Assembly (NCBI GenBank): GCA_024276655.1
Contig: JAJRWU010000082.1
Coordinates: 1 to 41,364 of the forward strand
Source of the DNA: Planctomycetota bacterium
GTDB taxonomy: Bacteria > Planctomycetota > Planctomycetia > Pirellulales > Pirellulaceae
Length of the DNA: 41,364 nucleotides
Direction of reading: 5' to 3'
Of the stretch, positions 25,492-34,155 are shown piece by piece. Within the stretch, counting starts at the first letter, position 1, and every line of letters starts with the position of its first letter. The position numbers and the translations under genes are program-made. The notes below the pieces were generated by a model. That model was not told the origin of the DNA. It ran no database searches and worked only from the letters and a program-made list of their open reading frames with translations.

Positions 25492-25941
25492 ATGACCACT
25501 TCGCCGAGAAAAATTCTGTACGTCGACGCCGACGAATCGGCGGCCGCTTCGGTCTCGCTCTGTCTGGGTGATAGGAATTACGAAGTCACTCACGAGTCGA
25601 CGCCCGACAGCGTCTTGAGTGAACTTCGAACCGGCGCGTATCGGGTGGTGATTTTGAGCATGGATCCCCACGGACCGGTCAACGGTGAGTTGCTGATCAA
25701 AATCAAGCAGCAAGATGGGGCGTTGCAGGTAATCGTCATTATGCCGCCCGATTCGGTAACCAAGGCGCTCGACGCCATGCGCAACGGCGCCGAAGCATGC
25801 TTGCTCAAACCATTGCGCGAATTCAACAGCCTAGCCGAGGCGCTGGAACTCGCCTTTGAAAAAGTGGATCGATGGTGGCTGGTGCTGGCCAAATTGAGTC
25901 GGTCGAAAAAAATAGCCCGCTCTTCGGCTTGTACGCCCTGA
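25492..25941 (+). CDS. receiver-like domain protein with atypical phosphoacceptor site
   Basis: 149 residues consisting of one CheY-like receiver domain. Acidic residues Asp12 and Asp14 follow strand 1 (KILYVDADE) and the conserved Lys is Lys106 in ACLLKPL. At strand 3 the usual LLD is VILSMDPHGP: either Ser56 replaces the phosphoacceptor Asp, or Asp58 serves with a shifted loop. The Thr/Ser of strand 4 is replaced by Pro (VIMPPDS). The last ~20 residues are basic. GGAG lies about 6 nt before the ATG. The next gene (162 bp on) is a CheA kinase, so a signalling partnership is possible. Whether it can be phosphorylated is open. Confidence 0.75.
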   Translation: MTTSPRKILYVDADESAAASVSLCLGDRNYEVTHESTPDSVLSELRTGAYRVVILSMDPHGPVNGELLIKIKQQDGALQVIVIMPPDSVTKALDAMRNGAEACLLKPLREFNSLAEALELAFEKVDRWWLVLAKLSRSKKIARSSACTP

Positions 25942-26103
25942 AACACAAAAGATGCCGTTTGCGAAACTGCGTTATACCTTCTAACACAACTTGGCAGGTC
26001 AGCATCAAACTCCGTGTTTGAAACGCCAAACAGAGGTTATGTTAGGAGCTCTTAGGATTATTTCAAAGGCGGCGTTTAAACGCGATCATACAGGATGCAT
26101 CCC

Positions 26104-28272
26104 ATGAATGCAGGCACCGCGACAAGCAGCAACCAATTCCTCGACGAACTTTTGGGAGATTTCCTGGATGAATCGGCGGAGTTGTTGGAAAAGCTCAACC
26201 AGAACCTGCTTTACCTCGACGAGTGGGCTGAAGGTCGAGACGACCCCGCCGAGAAGTGCGACGGCGAACTTCTTAACGAAATGTTTCGCTCCGCCCATAG
26301 CCTGAAGGGGTTGGCGGGAATGCTTGGGTTCGACAACATCACTGGGTTGACCCACAAGGTCGAGAACGTGTTCGACGCGGCGCGCAACGATCAGCTTTCG
26401 ATCGAATCGCAAATGATTGAGCTGATGTTTCAAGCCGTCGACCGTCTGGAAGCCATGGTCGCGTGTATCAAGAACTCAAGCGATGAAGAGGTCGACTGCC
26501 TGGTCGTCCTGGGCGGGATTCAGTCTTTACTGGAAGAAACAGGAACCGAACGGCCAACGACTGCGCAAGGCGCCGCCGATGATTTTTTCAACGACAATAG
26601 TTGCCTCGACAACGCCAGCAGCGCACCGGCCAACATTCCCAACGACGCAAACGACGCCAGCGCAGATCCGACCAAGCTCGCTGTGGAAAACCCTGCCGCC
26701 GCTGATTCCTCAACGGATGCGGCGCCAACCCTAACACCCGAAGCAACTGCTTCGAGCATCGAGAATGCCGCCGTCCCCGCCGACCTGAGCGATGCTTCCG
26801 CGTTAACGCAACGTGCTTCGCCGCAAGGCAAGGCGTCAAAAAAACCAGCGGCCGAAAAAACCGGCGCCAAGGCGGTGGAAACGCTGCGGGTCGATGTCGA
26901 GCGATTAGATCGGCTGATGAATCTGGCGGGGCAGTTGGTCAACAATAAAGTTCGCTTTGCCCGCATCGGGAATGCTATCAAGGACGCCACCGTCACGCGA
27001 AAAGGCGTTCAGTCGTTGAAGAAAATGCGCGGCTCGCTCGCGGAAGTCGTGCTGGAAGTCGGCGCGCCGGCGGAAACGCGCTCGGACTTGGGAAACATGG
27101 ACGTTATACGGCGTCACGTTCGCGAAATGCAATCGCATCTAGAGATATTAAACACGGAATTTGAACGACTCTCTTCAATTCGAGCCACCTATGCCGACCT
27201 CAACCAGGCAGTGCATGACCTAGACCGCGTTTCGGGCGGAATTCAAAAAACCGTGATGGACGCCCGCATGGTGCCGGTCGGCCCGCTGTTCTCGCGTTTT
27301 CGACGCGTCGTCCGCGACATAAGTCGCAGCGCGTCGAAGGAGATCGAGCTTGTCATTCGAGGCCAGAACACTGAACTTGATAAAAGAATGATCGATGAGT
27401 TGGCCGACCCGCTCACGCACATGGTGCGGAATTCCGCCGACCACGGAATCGAATCGCCCGACGCACGCCTGGACGTCGGCAAACCCGCGCTGGGAACAAT
27501 CACGCTCGACGCTTTTCATCGCGGCAACAGCATCGTCATTCAAGTGACAGACGACGGCAAAGGGCTCGATCTGAAAAGAATTCGCGAAAAGGCTATTGAG
27601 AAAGGACTTTGCTCCCGCGACGCGCTGGAAAGCATGACCGATCACGAAACCTTGCAAATGATTTGGGAGCCCGGATTCAGCACCGCGGAAAGCATCAGCA
27701 ATGTTTCAGGACGCGGCATGGGGATGGACATCGTGCGGTCCAAAATCGAAGCCTTGAGCGGCTCCGTGGAGCTTGACAGTACGCCCGGCGTGGGAGCCGT
27801 GTTCACAATCAAACTGCCGCTCACGATGGCCATCATGCCTTGTTTACTGGTTGAAATCGACGCCGACGTATTCGCGATTCCGATCGAGTCGGTTGTCGAG
27901 ATTATACGAGTCAAGGGCCGCGATGTCACCACGGTCCATGGGAAACGCACGGTTTGCGTGCGTGGAGAGCCGCTTTCGCTGGTCGATCTGGACGAGCTGT
28001 TCCGTTGGAGCCAACGTGAAAACACCGGGAGGTCTGAGCAGCGCGACGATGATCCGGCGGTGGTGATCATTCGCGACGAAAACCGGCAGATCGGTTTGAT
28101 TGTGAACGAATTGCTTGGGGAAGACGAAGTGGTGGTGAAGTCGTTGGGAGAAAACTACCACGATATTCCCGGCGTGTGCGGCGCCAATATTATGGGAGAT
28201 GGGCGAATCTCGTTGATTCTTGACGTCTGTACGCTGGTCGAAACTTCGTCGCGCAAGCTATGCGTCAAGTGA
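26104..28272 (+). CDS. cheA: chemotaxis-type histidine kinase CheA
   Basis: 722 residues from ATG 26104, which has AGGA 8 nt upstream; an ATG at 26095 without an SD signal would add three residues. Domains in order: HPt (about 10-115, phospho-His65 in RSAHSLKGLAGML), an Ala/Asp/Pro-rich linker (about 150-260), dimerisation (about 265-385), ATPase (N-box HMVRNSADHGI, then DDGKGLD and SGRGMGMDIV), and the C-terminal CheW-like domain ending in GRISLILDV. CheA passes phosphate to response regulators. CheB/CheY-binding P2 seems absent or folded into the linker. No cheW or receptor gene is adjacent, so it may serve development or motility rather than classical chemotaxis, which I infer only from context. 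Confidence 0.9.
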   Translation: MNAGTATSSNQFLDELLGDFLDESAELLEKLNQNLLYLDEWAEGRDDPAEKCDGELLNEMFRSAHSLKGLAGMLGFDNITGLTHKVENVFDAARNDQLSIESQMIELMFQAVDRLEAMVACIKNSSDEEVDCLVVLGGIQSLLEETGTERPTTAQGAADDFFNDNSCLDNASSAPANIPNDANDASADPTKLAVENPAAADSSTDAAPTLTPEATASSIENAAVPADLSDASALTQRASPQGKASKKPAAEKTGAKAVETLRVDVERLDRLMNLAGQLVNNKVRFARIGNAIKDATVTRKGVQSLKKMRGSLAEVVLEVGAPAETRSDLGNMDVIRRHVREMQSHLEILNTEFERLSSIRATYADLNQAVHDLDRVSGGIQKTVMDARMVPVGPLFSRFRRVVRDISRSASKEIELVIRGQNTELDKRMIDELADPLTHMVRNSADHGIESPDARLDVGKPALGTITLDAFHRGNSIVIQVTDDGKGLDLKRIREKAIEKGLCSRDALESMTDHETLQMIWEPGFSTAESISNVSGRGMGMDIVRSKIEALSGSVELDSTPGVGAVFTIKLPLTMAIMPCLLVEIDADVFAIPIESVVEIIRVKGRDVTTVHGKRTVCVRGEPLSLVDLDELFRWSQRENTGRSEQRDDDPAVVIIRDENRQIGLIVNELLGEDEVVVKSLGENYHDIPGVCGANIMGDGRISLILDVCTLVETSSRKLCVK

Positions 28273-28354
28273 TTGTGTTGTGCCCGGAAAAAAAACTTGC
28301 TGCGAAAACTTTAGTTTCAGTTGGTGCGTACGTGGTTGCGAGCCGCCGCCTGTA

Positions 28355-28499
28355 GGCGAGCGGCAGATAAAAATTAACCCGCATGCAGCGGGAGTCCGTG
28401 AGTTTTTTTGGGTTCCCACCTGCGCGGGAATGACCGTGTGCTGATTCACTCGCTTGCGCTTCGTGCTTGTATTAGGTAAGTTTTCATCTGCCGCTCGCC
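28355..28499 (+). mobile_element. MITE copy B (145 bp, both ends intact)
   Basis: Bounded by GGCGAGCGGCAGAT and its inverse ATCTGCCGCTCGCC. GTA flanks it on both sides (28352-28354 and 28500-28502), a 3-bp target duplication. The core includes two short hairpins (CCCGCATGCAGCGGG and a TTCCC/GGGAA arm). It lies between convergent genes, 82 bp after cheA and 19 bp before the next minus-strand stop. Confidence 0.88.
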
Positions 28500-28518
28500 G
28501 TAATGGCGCCAAGCTGGC

Positions 28519-29916
28519 TCAATGCTCTCGCCGGCATTGTGACCAAATCATCCAGGTGGTGGGCGCGGTGAACAAGGCCACCACCGCCAGATAACCAGCC
28601 GCGGCGCCAACCGGCCCCCAGGGAGCGCCCAACGACCAAACCAATCCGCCGGAAAGTAAACTCGAAACAACGCCCACCACCAAAAACGGCTCCCGCTTGT
28701 GCGCCCGCACATACATCGACTGGCAATGGGGAACGTGGTAGGCGAATGTCGCTAGAAACAGCAAACCGGCCGACGTCGGATCAAGCAACCGGTTGGCCAA
28801 CGAACTGCCGGCCAGCGTCAACGCCAGTATGCCCGCCCAAGCGGCCGAATTAGCCAACGCGATCATGCCCAGCGAGATCAAGGTGAGTCGTTTGAAGATC
28901 CGATCGAGTTCCGCAAAATCGCCCACGGCAATCAACATGCCGAACTTGGGAACGCGGGTTTGCACCCAAGCCAGGGTGGCCATTTGCAGCGTCGAGACGA
29001 GGGTCCAGGTCATGCCCATGCGGCCGTTGACCTCCAGTCCATGGTAGATGTACATCACGGGCACCATCATATTCATGGCGAAGAAGGCCACGGAGCTACT
29101 GACCGAAAGCCGCCATTGCATCGGCAGCAGGTCGGTCTTCCAGTGGATCACCGGCCCCAAATGTTTGACCAACAACGACTGCCAAAAACGTCGGTATCGA
29201 ATCCCTAGAAAATACAGTTCGCACACCACGCGGGCGGTTGTCGCGGCGGCCGGCGCCCACAGCCCCAAGCCGAGCAGAATCGTGGCCCAGACAGCCAGGT
29301 TCGCACAGATGGCCTGCGCCAGCCGAAACTTATTGAGCGCCAACACCTGATTGCAGCCCTCCAACACGGCGTTCAAGGGAAGCAGGCAGAGCAACACGCC
29401 GGTGGCCAACACCAAGGCCGTCCAGGGCGCCTGCCAATCGAAGGCCGCCGCTTCTCCCAGCGAAAGAAAAAGCCCGCCGCCGGCCCCAACGAAAACAACA
29501 AACAGCAAACTCGCCGCCCCATACCAACGAACTACAAAACGGCCCAAACTGGCCAAACGCGATAGGGCGGCGGCGTCGCCGATAATGGCGCCTCGGTCGT
29601 CCAGCCGCAGATTCACCCATTCGTGGCTGGCGACGTTCACAATAACAATGCTAAAACCCAGCTCAAAGAACGACTGGAGCGCCATCAAGGTGGCGAACGC
29701 GTAGAAGACGCCTTGCGTTTGGGCCGTGAGAAAAGTCGCGATCAGCGCCATCGTGACGGCGCCGCCGCTCAATTGCCAAAACCGCAACAACAACGCGAAA
29801 AAAACAGCCCGGTCGACTTCCAAGCGGTTGATCATCCGCCGCGGCCAACTGCGAGCGGCGGCGGGCGCGTCGCTCGCACCAGAGGTAGATCGGTTTTCGG
29901 GGTCCATGGATGTCAT
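28519..29916 (-). CDS. polysaccharide flippase-like multi-spanning membrane protein
   Basis: 465 residues from the ATG at 29916-29914; the open frame starts earlier at a TTG. About 12 transmembrane segments cover residues 35-460, with a short polar N-tail (about 30 residues, Ser/Ala/Pro-rich). The overall layout resembles the MVF/Wzx-type family that flips lipid-linked glycans. Charged residues lie in the loops (NRLEVDRAVF, HEWVNLRLDDRG, FGMLIAVGDFAELDRIFKR) and the spans contain many Ala/Leu/Val. No catalytic motif is visible. No glycan cluster surrounds it, so the assignment rests on topology only. Confidence 0.6.
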   Translation of the reverse strand: MTSMDPENRSTSGASDAPAAARSWPRRMINRLEVDRAVFFALLLRFWQLSGGAVTMALIATFLTAQTQGVFYAFATLMALQSFFELGFSIVIVNVASHEWVNLRLDDRGAIIGDAAALSRLASLGRFVVRWYGAASLLFVVFVGAGGGLFLSLGEAAAFDWQAPWTALVLATGVLLCLLPLNAVLEGCNQVLALNKFRLAQAICANLAVWATILLGLGLWAPAAATTARVVCELYFLGIRYRRFWQSLLVKHLGPVIHWKTDLLPMQWRLSVSSSVAFFAMNMMVPVMYIYHGLEVNGRMGMTWTLVSTLQMATLAWVQTRVPKFGMLIAVGDFAELDRIFKRLTLISLGMIALANSAAWAGILALTLAGSSLANRLLDPTSAGLLFLATFAYHVPHCQSMYVRAHKREPFLVVGVVSSLLSGGLVWSLGAPWGPVGAAAGYLAVVALFTAPTTWMIWSQCRREH

Positions 29917-30388
29917 ACGGCCAAAACGCAAGGTTTGGCGCTATCTAATTAATGTCGATCTTGTTGCCGATGAAAAAGCGCCCGTGAAAAAACGCGTTCA
30001 GACAAGCCGAAGTTTACCGTTATACGCGATGCCGCCAACGCCACAAACTCCCAAACCGATCAAGACGCTCTCCCGAAATGCATTCGCAAGTCATTAAAAT
30101 GAAACAAGTTAAGGATCGACATCGAATTTTTCCGTTGGTAAGATAATCTCTGGCGGTCGCGATCGATCCATCCGGAGTCTGTGTGCCGAAAATAAAAGTC
30201 CTGCATGTTCAAAAAGCCGGACTTTTTCGCGCAGCAGCCGTTAACCGCCCCCGTTGCAGCGCTGGAGCAGGAATGGCGGCGCCGACTAGGAGGTTCGCGG
30301 CGGCGAAAGTAGAATGGGTTGAGAGCGGAATGGTTTCCCGAAAGAATAAAGATGGCGTCCTCCCGTTGATCGGTATTGCAGTTCGCGT
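29917..30388. other. divergent intergenic region
   Basis: 472 bp between the flippase-like gene and the PP2C gene, transcribed away from each other. I see no gene. A diverged copy of the palindrome family lies at 30194-30226. GATAAT near 30143 could be a -10 box, but without a clear -35 I do not call it. Confidence 0.45.
30194..30226. repeat. palindrome family, diverged copy 4
   Basis: AAAAGTCCTGCATGTTC followed by AAAAAGCCGGACTTTT. Only the outer AAAAGTCC/GGACTTTT arms still pair, so this is a decayed copy. Confidence 0.55.
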
Positions 30389-31690
30389 ATGTCAGAACAA
30401 AAAAAATCTTGGCAAACGGGCTTAGAGTACGCCGCCCTTTCCGATATAGGAATGCGGCGCTCTAATAACCAAGATTCCTTTGCAATATCTTTGGCGCGCG
30501 ATGAAGCTGGCTTTCAGGGGCGGGGCCATCTGTTTTTGGTTGCCGATGGCATGGGAGCGCATGCCGCTGGTGAACTGGCCAGCAAAATCGCCGCCGAACG
30601 AGTGCCGCATCTTTACCGGAAATACCGCGAAGGTTCAGCGCCAGACGCCTTGAATAAGGCCATCCGAGATGCAAATGCGGAAATGAACCGCCGCGGGCTG
30701 GCCAACTCCGATTTCCACAATATGGGAACGACCTGCTGCACGCTGGCCATTTTGCCGCAAGGCGCCGTGGTTACGAACTTGGGCGATAGCCGAATTTATC
30801 GACTTCGCGGCGGCAAGCTGGAGCAACTCACGTTCGATCACAGCCTTGTTTGGGAAATGCGCGCCGCGGGGCAACTTCCTCCCGATGGCGAAATCAAAAT
30901 CCGGGGCCTGAAGAATGTGATCACGCGGTCGATGGGCCCCAGCCTCGATATTGACATCGATTTTGAAGGCCCCTATGAAACGCGGAAAGGCGATGTTTTT
31001 CTGCTTTGCAGCGATGGCCTCACCGGCCCCGTTCCCGATACCGACCTAGCCCCCATCTTGGCGCATCTGGCCCCGGAAAACGCGGCCCAACTGTTGCTCG
31101 ACTTGGCAAACCTGCGAGGCGGGCCCGACAACATCACGGCGATTGTCGTGAGAGTGGCGGGCCCTGAGGCCATCACGCAGCACGCGGCAAGTTCGGAGCG
31201 GCTGATCTACGGCGGGCGGGTGTCGTCGCGCACGGTGCATCCGATGTTATACGTGGTGCTGGGCGTCTGTTTTGTCGTCGCCTTGGGCATGTACTTCAGC
31301 ATCGGTTGGCTGCCCAGCCTGATCGCCTCCTTGGGGGGCCTGCTTTCGCTGGCCGCCATTTTTTGGCAGATCTACGGCGGCGCGGGAAAGTCGTTCACGC
31401 CGCAATATCGAATGGGAAAAGGGCCCTACTCTCAAACGCCGAGCAAAATATCGCCCGACTTGCTTTCGCATCTGACCAACACCGTCAAACAATTGCGTGC
31501 TGCGGCGGCCGACGACGAAAAGTGGGATATCAACTGGGCCCTGTTCGCCGCCTTGGAAAAAAAAGCCGCGGCGGTCGCCACGCCGGAAGAAACTCTCCGC
31601 GCGCAAGGCGCCATGATTTCCTTCCTCATGAAGGAGCTGCGCGCCCAACGCGAGCAGAACAACAACGACTCCTTGATCGACCTACTCTAA
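30389..31690 (+). CDS. membrane-anchored PP2C-type Ser/Thr phosphatase
   Basis: 433 residues. The PP2C/SpoIIE-like metal-dependent phosphatase domain (about 12-255) has SDIGMRRSNNQDSF, VADGMGAHAAGE (Asp53), MGTTCC, LGDSRIYRLR, LCSDGLTG and GGPDNITAIVVR, i.e. all metal-binding aspartates. Two transmembrane segments follow at about 288-332 (LYVVLGVCFVVALGMYFSIGWL and LIASLGGLLSLAAIFW). A cytoplasmic helical tail (about 345-433) contains KKAAAVATPEETLRAQG and KELRAQREQNNNDSLID. It removes phosphate from Ser/Thr kinase targets, and planctomycetes carry many such kinases. No kinase gene is adjacent. Confidence 0.9.
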   Translation: MSEQKKSWQTGLEYAALSDIGMRRSNNQDSFAISLARDEAGFQGRGHLFLVADGMGAHAAGELASKIAAERVPHLYRKYREGSAPDALNKAIRDANAEMNRRGLANSDFHNMGTTCCTLAILPQGAVVTNLGDSRIYRLRGGKLEQLTFDHSLVWEMRAAGQLPPDGEIKIRGLKNVITRSMGPSLDIDIDFEGPYETRKGDVFLLCSDGLTGPVPDTDLAPILAHLAPENAAQLLLDLANLRGGPDNITAIVVRVAGPEAITQHAASSERLIYGGRVSSRTVHPMLYVVLGVCFVVALGMYFSIGWLPSLIASLGGLLSLAAIFWQIYGGAGKSFTPQYRMGKGPYSQTPSKISPDLLSHLTNTVKQLRAAAADDEKWDINWALFAALEKKAAAVATPEETLRAQGAMISFLMKELRAQREQNNNDSLIDLL

Positions 31691-31746
31691 TACGTTCGTG
31701 AAGTGGACGCCCTGTTGCGCCAGCGGCAGATGAAAGCGTGAAATCA

Positions 31747-33036
31747 ATGAGCAATATGATTACTCCGAGTTCGACCGCCGCCGGTCGTCCGCCGGTGCGG
31801 GAGCAAACACAGGACGCCCGCCGCGCCAGCCGTCTGTTTTCGCTCGACGCCTATCGGGGATTGATCATGATCTCGCTGGCCTTCGGCGGGTTCGGACTTG
31901 CCGCCACCGCGCGCGGCATGCTGGAGGAGAATCCAAACGATAGCTTTTGGATGCAAATTCAGCAGCAGTTCAGCCACGCCCAGTGGGTGGGCTGGGGTTA
32001 TTGGGATATGATCCAACCATCGTTTATGTTTATGGTGGGCGTTTCCATGGCGTATTCGTACGCGAAACGCGCCGCCAGGGGCGACTCCTATTTGCGCATG
32101 TTGGGCCACGCCGCCACGCGGTCGCTGGTGCTTATTCTGCTGGGCGTGTTTTTGAGTTCGAGTTGGTCGTCTTCGACCAACTGGTCGTTTATGAACGTGC
32201 TCTCGCAAATCGGCCTGGGGTATCTGTTCTTGTTTCTCGTGCTCGATCGAGGTTGGATCGCGCAGATGGCCGTAGCCGCCGCCGTGCTGGGGGGAACCTG
32301 GGCCATGTACACGTACCACGACGCCCCAACAATCGACCTAACCACCGGCGACGATTCAGTAGGCGTCTCGGCGGAATGGGCGCAAAAAGAACTGGCCTTG
32401 GTCGGCCCCGCCTGGCAAAAAAACGCCAACGTTGGCCAGGCGATCGACGTCGTCGTACTCAATTGGTTTCCTCGCGAAACGCCCTTCGAATACAACAAGG
32501 GCGGCTACCAGACGATCAACTTCCTGCCCTCGTTGGCCACGATGATTTTTGGCCTGCTGTGCGGAGAGTTGCTCCGTAGCGAATTCAGCTCCTGGAGCAA
32601 ACTCTCGCTCCTGATTATCGGCGGCGGCGTGGGCGTTGCCGCCGGTTACGCACTCGACTTTTACGACCTCTGCCCGTTGGTCAAACGTATCTGGACGCCC
32701 TCCTGGGCGCTGTTTTCGAGCGGAATCTGTTGCTGGATTCTGGCCGCGTTCTATTTGCTGTTCGACGTCGTGAAGCTGCGTTTTTTGGCCTATCCGCTGG
32801 TGGTGGTGGGAGTCAATTCCCTCGTGATGTATTTCATGGGGCAATTGCTCAGACCCTGGGCGACAAAAACGCTGCAAACCCATTTCGGCGGCCCGAGCGA
32901 GAGGGCTTTTGGAACCGGCCTGTTCGATTTATTCGGCCCCGCCTACGAACCGATGACCCACTCGATTATGGTCGGCCTCTTCTTTTGGCTGATCTGCCTC
33001 TGGATGTACCGCCAAAAACTTTTCGTTCGCATTTGA
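31747..33036 (+). CDS. HGSNAT-like multi-spanning membrane protein
   Basis: 429 residues from ATG 31747 (a GTG at 31738 is an in-frame alternative). After a polar N-tail, SLDAYRGLIMISLAFGGFG starts the first membrane span, a hallmark of the DUF5009/heparan-alpha-glucosaminide N-acetyltransferase (HGSNAT/YeiB-like) family. About ten transmembrane segments follow; GWGYWDMIQPSFMFMVGVSMAYS is the second and third. An extracytoplasmic stretch with DAPTIDLTTGDDS separates two blocks. In eukaryotes the family acetylates sugar amines across a membrane; in this bacterium the substrate is unknown. It follows the PP2C gene by 56 bp and may be cotranscribed. Confidence 0.78.
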   Translation: MSNMITPSSTAAGRPPVREQTQDARRASRLFSLDAYRGLIMISLAFGGFGLAATARGMLEENPNDSFWMQIQQQFSHAQWVGWGYWDMIQPSFMFMVGVSMAYSYAKRAARGDSYLRMLGHAATRSLVLILLGVFLSSSWSSSTNWSFMNVLSQIGLGYLFLFLVLDRGWIAQMAVAAAVLGGTWAMYTYHDAPTIDLTTGDDSVGVSAEWAQKELALVGPAWQKNANVGQAIDVVVLNWFPRETPFEYNKGGYQTINFLPSLATMIFGLLCGELLRSEFSSWSKLSLLIIGGGVGVAAGYALDFYDLCPLVKRIWTPSWALFSSGICCWILAAFYLLFDVVKLRFLAYPLVVVGVNSLVMYFMGQLLRPWATKTLQTHFGGPSERAFGTGLFDLFGPAYEPMTHSIMVGLFFWLICLWMYRQKLFVRI

Positions 33037-33065
33037 GCTTGAAGTTCGCTTCAGCGTGCCTTTCG
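33037..33065 (+). repeat. 3'-end hairpin motif after the HGSNAT-like gene
   Basis: GCTTGAAGTTCGCTTCAGCG then TGCCTTTCG, starting directly after the stop at 33036, same sense. It is the most diverged copy of the family: the central hairpin CGCT-TC-AGCG remains. Confidence 0.55.
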
Positions 33066-33561
33066 TGGTTCCATTTACGATGACCTGCGTGGCGACATTC
33101 TTTTGTTCCATCCTTTCGCAGGGGGCATTTTACAACCACGAAATACACGAACGGCACGAAAGAAGAAGAGTAACCGTTCACAGGTGTTGATCTGTCGGCT
33201 GGATGTGATCGCAATTTCCCGCAGCGCCGGCGGAAGTTCAGATATTGCTCGACCGTCTCCCGTCTTCGTGACCGTATATCGGCTATTCGCCGTGGGATAG
33301 ATTGCTGTTGCAAATTCCCGCAGCGCCGCGAACGGTTACCAATTTTCCTATAGTCGGCTTTCGCTCTGCGAAAGCCGACACAAATTGACCGAATGGTCGT
33401 TAGGTGCGATCGGGCTTATCTAAAATTCTTCACTTTCCGGCATTCACTACAAACAAATCGCGTTCCGTTTCGTATACACCCTTGACGGTCGGAGCGGTCG
33501 ATTCTTCATCGACGCTGCCTGACCGACTTCCCAAGGGGCGCCAGGATGAGCATTCCGCCGC
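33066..33561. other. repeat-rich non-coding stretch
   Basis: No gene. It contains a short periodic stretch of CACGAA units (33132-33165), two near-identical 19-bp pieces GCAA(T/A)TTCCCGCAGCGCC at 33211 and 33310, and a strong hairpin GTCGGCTTTCGC-TCT-GCGAAAGCCGAC at 33353-33379 with no T-run. These look like short dispersed repeats and remnants rather than genes. Confidence 0.5.
33353..33379. repeat. strong isolated hairpin
   Basis: A 12-bp perfect stem (GTCGGCTTTCGC/GCGAAAGCCGAC) with a 3-nt TCT loop. It is followed by ACAAATTG, so it is not a typical intrinsic terminator. No gene ends just before it. Confidence 0.7.
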
Positions 33562-33954
33562 GTGTTTTTCGTCGTCCATGAGGGCTGGGTTTTCGCGGTG
33601 GCGATATCTCCCGGCGGCGAAAGTATTGCCACTGGCGGCGGAGATAAAAAACTCAGGCTCTGGCGGCAGAAAATAACTTACCCGCACGCAGCGGGAGTCC
33701 GTGAGTGTTTTTTGGGTTCCCACCCACGCGGGAATGACCGTTTGCTGATTCACTCGCTTGCGCTTCGTGCTTGTATTAGGTGAATTTTCATCTGCCGCTC
33801 GCCTAACAACACGCCAGGCGTTCGGAAGGAGCTGGAAAGAATCCGAGACCATTATGAATCCGACCAAAAGCTGACCTACGGCTCTGTGATGCTCCGTGTT
33901 CGAAGCTATGCCGAAAGGCTGCTCGCGGAACCGCCGCCGAGAGCAACTCGCTGA
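33562..33954 (+). pseudogene. WD40-repeat gene fragment broken by a MITE
   Basis: Frame 1 from 33562 reads HEGWVFAVAISPGGESIATG then GGDKKLRLW, one clear WD40 blade. It then runs into MITE copy C (from about 33656), which supplies a TGA at 33781-33783. After the MITE the same frame continues as NNTPGVRKELERIRDHYESDQK and RVRSYAERLLAEPPPRATR up to a TGA at 33952-33954, which has strong protein character. So the host gene was split in place or by a later rearrangement. Upstream of 33562 a TGA cuts off further blades, so only a remnant survives. The full gene probably was a longer WD40 protein. No function now. Confidence 0.6.
33656..33803 (+). mobile_element. MITE copy C (148 bp, left end degraded)
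   Basis: The right end ATCTGCCGCTCGCC is intact and the core matches copies B and D. The left terminal repeat has decayed to GGCTCTGGCGGCAGA. It lies inside the WD40 fragment and sits in frame with it. Confidence 0.85.
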
Positions 33955-34155
33955 AACGGCGCCGCCGGGCAAGAACACATCGGCGTGGCGGTCTGCTGGC
34001 TCACCGCCCAAACTGCCGGGGTTCCGCCATTTGACCTTCGGCCGTCAATGGAATTGGAGTAAAATGATGGTTTGTTTCTTGCCAAACGCTAGCGGCAATT
34101 GCGTGTGTCGAATCCGCGGCGAACCTTGATCGGGCGGGAGCGACCGGAGGCGTCA

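Noticed and set aside
33430-34011. 193-residue open frame on the minus strand
   Set aside because: It runs through MITE copy C and the WD40 remnant; the recurring NTSTKRKRVN-type peptide is a product of the repeated DNA, not a gene.
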